A DNA stretch of 34,643 nucleotides from Bdellovibrionota bacterium. Lineage in GTDB: Bacteria > Bdellovibrionota > Bacteriovoracia > Bacteriovoracales > Bacteriovoracaceae. A model generated the notes under the pieces. The model saw only the letters and a program-made list of their open reading frames with translations. It searched no databases and was not told where the DNA came from. Positions within the stretch are counted from its first letter, which is position 1; every line of letters begins with the position of its first letter. The stretch spans positions 1-34,643 of the forward strand of contig JAURDE010000007.1 in NCBI GenBank assembly GCA_030828105.1, read 5' to 3'. This document shows, piece after piece, positions 6,996 to 14,168 of the stretch. A program made the position numbers and the translations under genes.

Positions 6996-9098
6996 ATGGC
7001 CAAAGGTTATATTGCCTGTTTTTTAGGTGGTAAAGGTGGTGTTGGTAAATCAATGTTAGCTGCTAATTTTGCTTTTGCTTTTGCTGCAGAATCAAGAAGT
7101 AAAACACTTTTACTAGATTTCGACTCTAAAGCTGGAGGAGATCAAAATATCATTACTGGTATGACCTCTAAAAAAAATATAAAAGAATTGGGTGATTTTC
7201 CTGGTGCTATTGATGTTAGAGCTCTACAACAGTTTGTAATCTCTCATCCCGCAGGCGTCTCTTATATAGGTATGCCTAATGACCCAATGGCAGCAGCAGC
7301 GGTAAATGCAGATGGACTTGGTAAGACATTAAAGGCCGTAACAGAAATGTTTCCATTGATCGTTATAGATTGTGGAAGTGAATTAAACGATCTTTCCTTA
7401 AAGGCACTGGAGTTTGCAACGGCCATCTTTTTAGTCTGTTCTGCAGATGTTTTAGCATTAAATCAATCAAAGAGGATTTATTCGGAACTAGTAACAATGC
7501 TCTTTCCGAAGGATATGATCCAGGTTTTAGTAAATCAAGCAGTTCAAGGTCATCCCGTATCACCAGATGTTGTAGGAAAAACAATTGGAAAACCAGTTTT
7601 TTCAACCATTCTAAAAGATGACCAAACTTGTGTTCAGGCACTAAATGCAAAGAAGCCAATTGTTACGGTGGCAAAAAATAGTCCTTTTGCAAAAGGTGTT
7701 TTTGAAACTGTAAGAAAAGTTATTCAGAAAAATGTTTTTCAATCTTTAGCAAAACTTCAGAAATCTCCCGATGCAGGAAAACAAAAGAAAGGTTCAGTAG
7801 GAGATGAAAAGAAGGCCAAAAATGCCTGGATAGATCTAAAAATTAGAATACATAAATCACTCGTTGAAGAAATGGACCTTTCTAAAGATGATGATAAAGA
7901 TCCTAAGGCAAAAATAATTCTTAAGGAACAAACAAAAAAGTTAGTCGTTGATCTTTTAGGCAAAGAAGATACTAGCGGTGTTATTAATACTCGTGATGAT
8001 ATGAACCAAATGGTTAAAGAGATTCTCGATGAAGCACTTGGATTAGGCCCTTTAGAAGATATGCTCAGTAACAAAAGTATTTCTGAGATTATGGTTGTCG
8101 GTCCTGAAAAGATTTTTTACGAAGAAGGTGGAAAGATAAAAAAATCTGAAGTTATCTTTAGCTCAGATAGACAAGTTCTTAATGTTATAGAAAGAATTGT
8201 AGCACCCATCGGACGAAGAATTGACGAAAAAACACCCTATGTGGATGCGAGACTTTCAGATGGTTCAAGAGTCCATGCTATTATACCTCCCTGCGCACTT
8301 AATGGAGGTACAATTACAATAAGAAAATTTCCTGAAAATAGACTCACCTATAAAGACCTCGTTAAATTTGGATCAGTTACTCAAAATATGGCCGATTTCC
8401 TACGTATATCAGTAGAGGCACATAGAAATATTGTTGTTAGTGGAGGTACAGGCTCTGGAAAGACTTCATTAATAAATATCCTAGGAAGTTTCATTCAGGC
8501 AAATGAAAGGGTTATTACCTGTGAAGACTCAGCAGAACTTGATTTTCCTCAGGACCACGTTGTTAGTCTCGAGACAAAGCCGGCATCTCTTGAGGGAGAA
8601 GGTGGTGTTGATATTAGGTGTCTAGTTAAGCAAACACTAAGGATGAGGCCTGATAGAATTGTTATTGGAGAGTGCCGGGGTGGTGAAACATTAGATATGT
8701 TACAGGCCATGGGTACAGGTCATGATGGCTCAATGACAACAGTCCACTCCAATAACCCTAGAGAGTGTATAGGGCGTCTTACAGTTTTAGTTCAATATGC
8801 AGGAGCAGGACTTGAGCCTAAGGCCATAAAAGAAATGATCTCTAAGGCCGTTCACTTAATAATTCAACAAACAAGATTAGATGACGGATCTCGAAAGCTA
8901 ATTTTTATTACAGAAATTGGTGGTATGCAAGGGGACGTGGTCACTCTTCAGGATATATTTGCCTTTAAACAAGAAGGTATAGATAAGAATGGAAAAATAA
9001 TAGGAAAATTTCAGGCAAGCGGATTTATACCTAATTTCATAGAGAAGCTTGAAGCTAAAGGGTACAACATACCTCGGGGTTTATTTAGAAACGAATAA
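6996..9098 (+). CDS. Fused TadZ (MinD-like) - TadA (CpaF) ATPase
   Basis: Two tad proteins are fused in one 700-residue chain. Residues 1 to about 250 are a ParA/MinD-type ATPase with the deviant Walker A GGKGGVGKS (11-19) and LLLDFD, equivalent to TadZ/CpaE, which sets pilus position; the receiver-like N-terminal domain of CpaE is missing. A charged linker follows (about 255-310). The rest is a full secretion ATPase TadA/CpaF: Walker A GGTGSGKT (about 483-490), Asp box ITCEDSAELDF, Walker B RIVIGECRGGE and the His box TTVHSNNP. TadA powers pilus extension from the cytoplasmic face. The frame is continuous, with a good GAGGAAG site only before the first ATG. TadB follows 2 bases later. Confidence 0.93.
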   Translation: MAKGYIACFLGGKGGVGKSMLAANFAFAFAAESRSKTLLLDFDSKAGGDQNIITGMTSKKNIKELGDFPGAIDVRALQQFVISHPAGVSYIGMPNDPMAAAAVNADGLGKTLKAVTEMFPLIVIDCGSELNDLSLKALEFATAIFLVCSADVLALNQSKRIYSELVTMLFPKDMIQVLVNQAVQGHPVSPDVVGKTIGKPVFSTILKDDQTCVQALNAKKPIVTVAKNSPFAKGVFETVRKVIQKNVFQSLAKLQKSPDAGKQKKGSVGDEKKAKNAWIDLKIRIHKSLVEEMDLSKDDDKDPKAKIILKEQTKKLVVDLLGKEDTSGVINTRDDMNQMVKEILDEALGLGPLEDMLSNKSISEIMVVGPEKIFYEEGGKIKKSEVIFSSDRQVLNVIERIVAPIGRRIDEKTPYVDARLSDGSRVHAIIPPCALNGGTITIRKFPENRLTYKDLVKFGSVTQNMADFLRISVEAHRNIVVSGGTGSGKTSLINILGSFIQANERVITCEDSAELDFPQDHVVSLETKPASLEGEGGVDIRCLVKQTLRMRPDRIVIGECRGGETLDMLQAMGTGHDGSMTTVHSNNPRECIGRLTVLVQYAGAGLEPKAIKEMISKAVHLIIQQTRLDDGSRKLIFITEIGGMQGDVVTLQDIFAFKQEGIDKNGKIIGKFQASGFIPNFIEKLEAKGYNIPRGLFRNE

Positions 9099-9100
9099 TT

Positions 9101-9994
9101 ATGGATGCTATAGTAAGACTATTAGGACAAAATGGAATTGTAATAATTATCGGCTTGATGGTTTTTATACCCGTTTTTAGAAAGGCGAATAAATTATTTA
9201 CTTGGATTGAAGACCAAACGTTCGGAACGCGAAACTTTATAATAGAAAAACTTAATCTTCTTTTTATCGATATTAAGGAAGAAAAAGTAACATACGGATT
9301 AATAGGTTTATCTTTTGGAGGAGGATCTTTAGTCATTATTTCAATTGGCTTTTTGACAAGCAACTGGATAGTTGCTTTAGTTATCGGTCTTATATTCTTC
9401 TTTATAGCTTTTAAGATACCTAAGCCTATTATTAATCAAATGATTAAGAAAAGGCATCAGATGTATGCAAGTCAAATGGTAGATGCATTAACACTACTCT
9501 CAAATGGGATAAGAGCAGGGTTATCTGTTCCCCAATCATTAGGAATGGTTGTCGATGAAATGCCAGGGCCAGTTTCACAAGAATTTGGGCTGATGTTACA
9601 ACAAAATAAAATTGGTGTTCCACTAGAGGAATGCTTCGAAAATTTAGCTGTAAGAGTTCCTCTTGAAGATAATGATATGTTTGTTTCGGGGGTGAATATT
9701 CTAAGAGAAACGGGTGGAAACTTGGCTGAAACGTTCGATACTATTGTTGATGTTATACGGGAAAGAGTACGCTTAAAACAAAAAGTAGAGCAATTTGTTG
9801 CCCAAGGTATGTTTCAGGGGATTGTTATTGCGGGGATGCCATTTGGTATAGGAGCGATATACTTTTTCACTGACCCGGATTCTATGATAAAACTATTTAC
9901 TCATCCCCTTGGAATTGCAATGTGTGTGGTAGCTTTTCTCTTTGATGCAGTCGGGTTTTTCGTCATTTTAAAGATAGTTGACATTAAAACTTAG
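9101..9994 (+). CDS. tadB: TadB, type II secretion F-domain platform protein
   Basis: This inner-membrane platform protein works with TadA in Flp pilus assembly. A transmembrane helix near the start, two more near residues 66-105, a cytoplasmic F domain (QMVDALTLLSNGIRAGLSVPQSL ... ETGGNLAETFDTI, split here) and two C-terminal membrane helices follow TadB topology. The 297-residue length is normal. Most tad loci have a paralogous tadC next to tadB; here the next gene is the YD-repeat gene and no TadC is found in the window. Confidence 0.9.
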   Translation: MDAIVRLLGQNGIVIIIGLMVFIPVFRKANKLFTWIEDQTFGTRNFIIEKLNLLFIDIKEEKVTYGLIGLSFGGGSLVIISIGFLTSNWIVALVIGLIFFFIAFKIPKPIINQMIKKRHQMYASQMVDALTLLSNGIRAGLSVPQSLGMVVDEMPGPVSQEFGLMLQQNKIGVPLEECFENLAVRVPLEDNDMFVSGVNILRETGGNLAETFDTIVDVIRERVRLKQKVEQFVAQGMFQGIVIAGMPFGIGAIYFFTDPDSMIKLFTHPLGIAMCVVAFLFDAVGFFVILKIVDIKT

Positions 9995-10008
9995 GACTTT
10001 TTCCTAAG
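9990..10008 (+). other. Perfect 7-bp inverted repeat overlapping the tadB stop
   Basis: CTTAGGA and TCCTAAG flank CTTTT. There is no T run on either strand, so it is not a standard terminator. It overlaps the weak -35 part of the FliA-like promoter that follows. Confidence 0.4.
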
Positions 10009-10032
10009 GCCTATTCTGGGCGCTTCCGATAA
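10005..10032 (+). promoter_or_regulatory. Candidate FliA-type promoter before the YD-repeat gene
   Basis: TCCGATAA (10025-10032) matches the FliA -10 consensus at 7 of 8 bases. Upstream at 12 bases lies TAAGGCCT, 5 of 8 with the -35. The ATG of the next gene is 40 bases downstream. Confidence 0.35.
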
Positions 10033-10072
10033 ATAAACTAGATAGAATTACAAACTAAATAAGGAATGTTTA

Positions 10073-11692
10073 ATGAAGCTTCTCTTAATTATTATAGGAC
10101 TTTACTCAATTTCAAGTTATGGTGGAGTGAATCTCAAAAATGGTAACTTCTATATAAATTATACTGACGTTATTGTTTCAGGAAGTGGACCTGAACTTTC
10201 AGTTGTCAGAACCTATAATTCAAAATCTACACACAAGGGTTGGTTTGGCTTCGGTTGGGGAAGCGATTTTGAAACAAAACTTGAGGTTTCACCAGATGGT
10301 TCTGTGACAATATTTGAAAATGGCTCTGGTGCTAGAACGAGGTTTACTCCTAAGGGCTCGAATGATCCATCTCAAGGAGTTGATAAAATAATTTCTAAAA
10401 TGAAAAGTAGGGCCAATATAAGTGATGTAGTCGCTGAAAATTTAAGAGAAAGATTATTAGGGGACTCTGAGTTAAGACTTGCCTACGCTAGAAAATTTAA
10501 GGTAGTTGCTGATATTAAAACAGGAGATGTCCTATATAGTTCTCTAAGAGGAAGTCAAAAATTAATGAAAACTTCTAGAGGATATAAAAGATTCTATGAA
10601 AGTGGGAAGTTTGAAGAATTTGATTTAGAGGGTTATTTAAAATTGGTTCAACAAAAAGATGGTCATAAAGTATTTTTGAACTATAAGGACAATCGCTTGA
10701 CTTCTATAAAAGATACAAAGTCAAAGCAACTTTTCTTTGAATGGTATGAATCTGGTAGAGTTAAGAGTATTTCAACGGGTTCAAAAACTAAGTCTTCTTA
10801 TGAGTATGATAGTGATAATCTTATTTCATCTACTGATATGGCGGGTAATACTTATAAATTTGAATATGATTCCTATCATAATATGAAAAAAGTAAAATAC
10901 GCTGATGGTAAGGAAATGACAATTGCTTATGAGCCACAGACACAATTCGTAACCAATATTGTTGATAAAGCTGGTTTAGAAACAAAGTACGAATACGGTA
11001 AGAACTCTAAAAATCCTGAGTTACATTATTGGACTATAGTCAAAAAGAAAACAAAAAGTGGAAAAGAGTTTTCAAGCAAGTATGAATATGAAATGAAGAA
11101 AAGACCTGATGGTTCTCAATACACTTATAGAATTTTAACAGATATTAGTGGATTTGTTACTGAAACTACTTACTCTGAATGTTGTGGGCTTCCTCTAAAG
11201 ATTGTGAAAGGAGAGGATGTTACAACTTTTGAATATAACAAAAGAGGATTATTGACCAAAAGAAAGTCTTCTGATGGAGACTTTGTAGAATTAGATTATC
11301 ATCCTACTTTAAATAAAGTGACTAAGGTAGTTAACCCTAATGGATGGACTAAATTTAACTACGATAAGAAAGGTAATTTATATAAGGCCATGAACAACGT
11401 GGGTAAAGCTGTTTTATTAAAATATGATAGAAATGGCCGGATTACGGATATGGTTGATTATGATAAAAAGAAAGACGTGAGAAGAACGTTGGCTTTTAAA
11501 TATAATGCTCTTGGAAAGCCAACTGAAATAGACCTAAAAAAAGTAGGAAAGATAAAAGTTGATTATGACGGCTTTGGCGAGATTAAAAATGTTTCTTCTA
11601 ATTCTGGAAAACAAATGGCGGTTCAAGTAACTCAGGCGTTTCAGTCCTTACTGGAAATTGTTAGACCTGCTGGAGTTAATTTAAGCTTATAG
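10073..11692 (+). CDS. Secreted YD-repeat (RHS-like) protein, Bd0109-like by position
   Basis: The 539-residue protein begins with a short signal peptide (cleavage near residue 16, SSYGG) and the N-terminal RHS opening (VVRTYNSKS, then GWFGFGWGSDFE). From about residue 200 to 500 it has YD repeats of the type xxYDxxGxxxxxxxxxG, such as FEYDSYHNMKKVKYADGKE and FNYDKKGNLYKAMNNVGK. It lacks the Rhs core boundary motif and any toxin tip, so it is not a polymorphic toxin. In Bdellovibrio, Bd0109 is a periplasmic YD-repeat protein next to the Flp genes that binds the small secreted Bd0108 and is tied to pilus control; this gene has the same neighbours. Equivalence is inferred from layout and domain, not from alignment. 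Confidence 0.85.
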   Translation: MKLLLIIIGLYSISSYGGVNLKNGNFYINYTDVIVSGSGPELSVVRTYNSKSTHKGWFGFGWGSDFETKLEVSPDGSVTIFENGSGARTRFTPKGSNDPSQGVDKIISKMKSRANISDVVAENLRERLLGDSELRLAYARKFKVVADIKTGDVLYSSLRGSQKLMKTSRGYKRFYESGKFEEFDLEGYLKLVQQKDGHKVFLNYKDNRLTSIKDTKSKQLFFEWYESGRVKSISTGSKTKSSYEYDSDNLISSTDMAGNTYKFEYDSYHNMKKVKYADGKEMTIAYEPQTQFVTNIVDKAGLETKYEYGKNSKNPELHYWTIVKKKTKSGKEFSSKYEYEMKKRPDGSQYTYRILTDISGFVTETTYSECCGLPLKIVKGEDVTTFEYNKRGLLTKRKSSDGDFVELDYHPTLNKVTKVVNPNGWTKFNYDKKGNLYKAMNNVGKAVLLKYDRNGRITDMVDYDKKKDVRRTLAFKYNALGKPTEIDLKKVGKIKVDYDGFGEIKNVSSNSGKQMAVQVTQAFQSLLEIVRPAGVNLSL

Positions 11693-11702
11693 GAGCTAAT
11701 AG

Positions 11703-11927
11703 ATGAAAAAAAATATGATGTTGTTAATAAGTATTTTTCTATTTGCGAATTTAGCATTTGCAATTGAAGACTCCGAAGCCGATCGTTTGGGAGAAAATTT
11801 GGAAGATTGTCCTAAGGGTTGTGAGTGTATCATTGATACTGCACGAGGAAAGAGTGATAAGTCATCGATAATAAGGGTGGATGATACTCCTATGGAAAAA
11901 GAAGATAGCGAAACAATTAGCAAGTAG
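11703..11927 (+). CDS. Small secreted acidic protein, 74 aa (member A of a three-gene family; Bd0108-like by position)
   Basis: A signal peptide (MKKNMMLLIS... cut after FAFA-like AFA, about residue 20) is followed by an acidic mature chain of about 54 residues. It has LGEN, three Cys (CPKGCEC), the pattern C-x3-I-x3-R and the terminal tail TISK. The same pattern recurs in the proteins at 15986 and 16258. It lies 10 bases after the YD-repeat gene with an AGGAG site, so they are co-transcribed. This is the position of Bd0108 in the hit locus, also a small secreted protein next to the YD-repeat protein. No known domain is recognised, and it differs from its paralogues by an extra Cys-rich insertion. 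Confidence 0.8.
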   Translation: MKKNMMLLISIFLFANLAFAIEDSEADRLGENLEDCPKGCECIIDTARGKSDKSSIIRVDDTPMEKEDSETISK

Positions 11928-11956
11928 TTGCCATACTGCTTCCTTAAAAATATAAT
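11928..11956 (+). promoter_or_regulatory. Sigma70-type promoter of the aldehyde dehydrogenase gene
   Basis: TTGCCA (11928-11933), a spacer of exactly 17, and TATAAT (11951-11956). It starts directly after the stop codon of the small secreted protein. An interrupted palindrome, TCCCC-GTGT ... ACAC-GACA-GGGGA (11956-11990), lies between the -10 box and the ATG. Confidence 0.75.
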
Positions 11957-11993
11957 CCCCGTGTTAAGTTACTTTTGACACGACAGGGGAAGC

Positions 11994-13367
11994 ATGAATA
12001 TCCAAGAAGTAGTTTTGGCCCAAAAAGAGTTTTTCAACTCAGGTGAAACCTTATCTCTAGAATATAGAATAGATAGATTAAAAAAATTAAGAGATGTTAT
12101 AGAGAATAATATAGATCTCATTCATGAAGCACTTAAAGCGGATCTTAAAAAACCTCTTTTTGAAGCATTTACTGCTGAAACAATGTTTGTAATTAATGAA
12201 ATAAATAAGGTTCTAAAAAACTTAAAAAGGTGGATGAAACCTAAAAAAGTATCACCTCCAAAAGTTCATTTACCTGTGGAATGCTTAATTAGACCAGAGC
12301 CATATGGTACTATATTTATAATTTCACCATGGAACTACCCATTTCAATTATTAATATCTCCTCTTGTGGGGGCCCTTGCTGCAGGAAATACTGTAATCCT
12401 TAAGCCAAGTGAGTTAGCACCAAATGTTTCTAAAGTAGTTAATAAGTTAATCTCTGATAACTTTCCTAAAGAAGAAATCGCTGTAATTGAGGGGGGACCG
12501 GATGAGACAAATGCGGTAATTGATTCAAATGTTGATTATATTTTTTATACAGGATCGACTAGTGTTGGAAGAATAATCTACCAGAGGGCCGCAAAGTTTT
12601 TAACCCCTGTAACACTTGAGTTAGGTGGTAAATCACCTTGTGTTATTCAAGACGTAAAAAGTTTGAAGTTAATTACAAAAAGGATCGTCTGGGGAAAGTT
12701 TATGAATGCTGGTCAGACTTGCATAGCACCTGACTATATTCTAATGCCAGAGAAATATAAAGACGATTTTATAAAATATTTCAAAAAACATGTGGAGTCC
12801 TTTTATGGAGAGAATCCCCATCTAAGTAAAGACTATTCTAGAATTATTAGCCGTAGACACTATGAAAGATTAAAAGGATTTTTGGGGGATGTTAAAGTTC
12901 ATTCAGGTGGTAATGTAAATGATGATGACCTTTATATTGAACCAACGCTAGTAGAATGTGAAGATTCATCACCTCTTTTACAAGAAGAGATTTTTGGGCC
13001 CATTCTTCCTATTGTAAAATCTGAAAGTCTCGATCACTCCATCCAATATATCAAAGCGAGACCTAAGCCTTTGGCCTTGTATAACTTTAGTAATTTAAAA
13101 TCTAATCATGATAAAATCATAGCGCATACGAGTTCAGGGGGAGTTTGTCTTAATGATACTCTTCTTCAAATCACAGCTGATCACTTACCCTTTGGCGGTG
13201 TTGGTGATAGTGGGCTAGGTGCATATCATGGGAAATTTTCTTTTAATACTTTCTCTCATCAAAAGTCGATAATGAAGAGATCTTTTAAATTTGATGTTCC
13301 GCTAAGATATCCTCCATTTCCAAAAAACCTTAAATTGATTAAATTACTTTTAAAAAAATTAGGTTAG
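11994..13367 (+). CDS. Aldehyde dehydrogenase, class 3 type
   Basis: The 457-residue enzyme oxidises an aldehyde to a carboxylate with NAD(P). The ALDH3 signature is clear: ISPWNYPFQL and AAGNTVILKPSE near residues 103-138, the FYTGSTSVG cofactor loop, the general base Glu near 209 in LELGGKSP, and the catalytic Cys near 243 in NAGQTC. Those two positions are the same as in animal ALDH3 enzymes. A hydrophobic/basic C-terminal stretch (about 430-457) could associate with membranes as in fatty-aldehyde dehydrogenases; the substrate cannot be told. It has its own promoter and a GGGGA ribosome-binding site, and so is a separate unit among the secreted-protein genes. Confidence 0.93.
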   Translation: MNIQEVVLAQKEFFNSGETLSLEYRIDRLKKLRDVIENNIDLIHEALKADLKKPLFEAFTAETMFVINEINKVLKNLKRWMKPKKVSPPKVHLPVECLIRPEPYGTIFIISPWNYPFQLLISPLVGALAAGNTVILKPSELAPNVSKVVNKLISDNFPKEEIAVIEGGPDETNAVIDSNVDYIFYTGSTSVGRIIYQRAAKFLTPVTLELGGKSPCVIQDVKSLKLITKRIVWGKFMNAGQTCIAPDYILMPEKYKDDFIKYFKKHVESFYGENPHLSKDYSRIISRRHYERLKGFLGDVKVHSGGNVNDDDLYIEPTLVECEDSSPLLQEEIFGPILPIVKSESLDHSIQYIKARPKPLALYNFSNLKSNHDKIIAHTSSGGVCLNDTLLQITADHLPFGGVGDSGLGAYHGKFSFNTFSHQKSIMKRSFKFDVPLRYPPFPKNLKLIKLLLKKLG

Positions 13368-13806
13368 TTTTTCGTCTAACTTAGAGCATGGGTAGATTTT
13401 AAAAGAGAGTATTTTTGAGGCTTCCAAGTTTGATTGGGTTCAACTCTGCGCATTAATTACCTTACCTTTTATTCAAGAGGTTTCTATCAAAATTTTTTTA
13501 AAGTTGTAGATAAGGTCATTGATTAGCTTGTTATAAGGCTCCGCGTCTAAAGAATAAGGTCCAAAAGAAGACTCTTTTTATAGGGCCAATATATAGCGTT
13601 TTCAGCGGGTTAACTATCAACAACTCTCTTTGTCAGAGTTCTGTTAAGAATGACCTATTTGTTAAATAGAAACAAAATATTCCAATTATCACCTAACTTG
13701 AATAAGGCCTTTATCAGAAATAGATTGCATTTATAGAAAAAATATAGTTTTTTTCACGAAACAAAAGTTTGAATAGCTAAACCATAATTCTTGTAAGGAG
13801 GAATTG
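13368..13806 (+). other. 439-base non-coding region before the secreted-module operon
   Basis: No reading frame with a ribosome-binding site is seen on the plus strand. It holds three small hairpins: GTTAG/CTAAC at the dehydrogenase stop (13363-13380), AAAAGA/TCTTTT (13563-13578, followed by T) and AACTCT/AGAGTT (13622-13640). The promoter of the next operon must lie here but no clear -35/-10 pair could be fixed; TTGCAT at 13725 lacks a partner at normal spacing. A long leader or small RNA is possible. Confidence 0.5.
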
Positions 13807-14148
13807 ATGAAAGTTTTTAAGAAGGCCCTTATGGTTTCTCTAATTGCTAGTGCAGTAAGTGGAAATGTAATGGCAGGTGATGAGGACATAACTCTTTTAG
13901 GTCTAGATAATAATGGTAACGAAATTGAGATGCCAGTAAAGTCTAAAAGATTTAAAAAAAGAGTAAATAAAATCCTAAAGGCTTATTTAGGTGAGGCCAT
14001 CCCAGCTCTAGATAGAGCAATTAGAAGTGATTCAAAACTTAAACTACGAGAAGTTGATCTTGGTGTAAGTGTGAAAATGGGATTTGAAGTTCCAGAAGTT
14101 TTTGATGCATCTGTTGAGCCTGGCATTTATGTTAAGCTTGGTAATTAA
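13807..14148 (+). CDS. Small secreted protein with C-terminal copy of the recurring module, 113 aa
   Basis: The protein has a typical signal peptide ending in VMAG (residues 20-24), a mature acidic segment, a basic amphipathic helix (about 45-70) and a C-terminal stretch of alternating polar and hydrophobic residues (about 78-112, LREVDLGVSVKMGFEV to GIYVKLG). That last part resembles the module repeated in the next two genes. The ATG at 13807 follows a strong AAGGAGG site; an in-frame TTG one codon earlier is ignored. It is the first gene of a three-gene operon (20-base gap to the next). Codon use is biased to CTT, GTT, GTA and GGT. No known family is recognised. Confidence 0.8.
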   Translation: MKVFKKALMVSLIASAVSGNVMAGDEDITLLGLDNNGNEIEMPVKSKRFKKRVNKILKAYLGEAIPALDRAIRSDSKLKLREVDLGVSVKMGFEVPEVFDASVEPGIYVKLGN

Positions 14149-14168
14149 TTATTAGGGAGATACAAGAA

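Noticed and set aside
7363-8074. Two minus-strand frames of about 100 codons inside the TadZ-TadA gene
   Set aside because: They lie wholly within a gene with clear motifs, have no recognisable product or ribosome-binding site, and look like out-of-frame shadows.
9147-9154. Perfect GCCGATAA FliA -10 on the minus strand inside tadB
   Set aside because: No TAAA-type -35 at 10-12 bases and no minus-strand gene follows it.
10073-11692. YD-repeat gene as a polymorphic Rhs toxin with immunity gene downstream
   Set aside because: The protein is short, lacks the conserved core boundary motif and a variable C-terminal toxin; the small protein after it has a signal peptide and paralogues, unlike a cognate immunity protein.
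11956-11993. Hairpin hiding the ribosome-binding site of the aldehyde dehydrogenase gene
   Set aside because: The left arm lies before the predicted transcription start, so it would not be in the messenger; kept only as a possible DNA operator.
13565-13583. 19-base stretch nearly identical (18/19) to one at 26411-26429 between other genes
   Set aside because: At this base composition about one such pair is expected by chance in a window this long, and no common context is seen.
13763-13789. FliA-like site (AAAAGTTT ... CCATAA) before the secreted-module operon
   Set aside because: The -10 part lacks the central G and matches only 2-3 bases at proper alignment; the start would fall almost on the ribosome-binding site.
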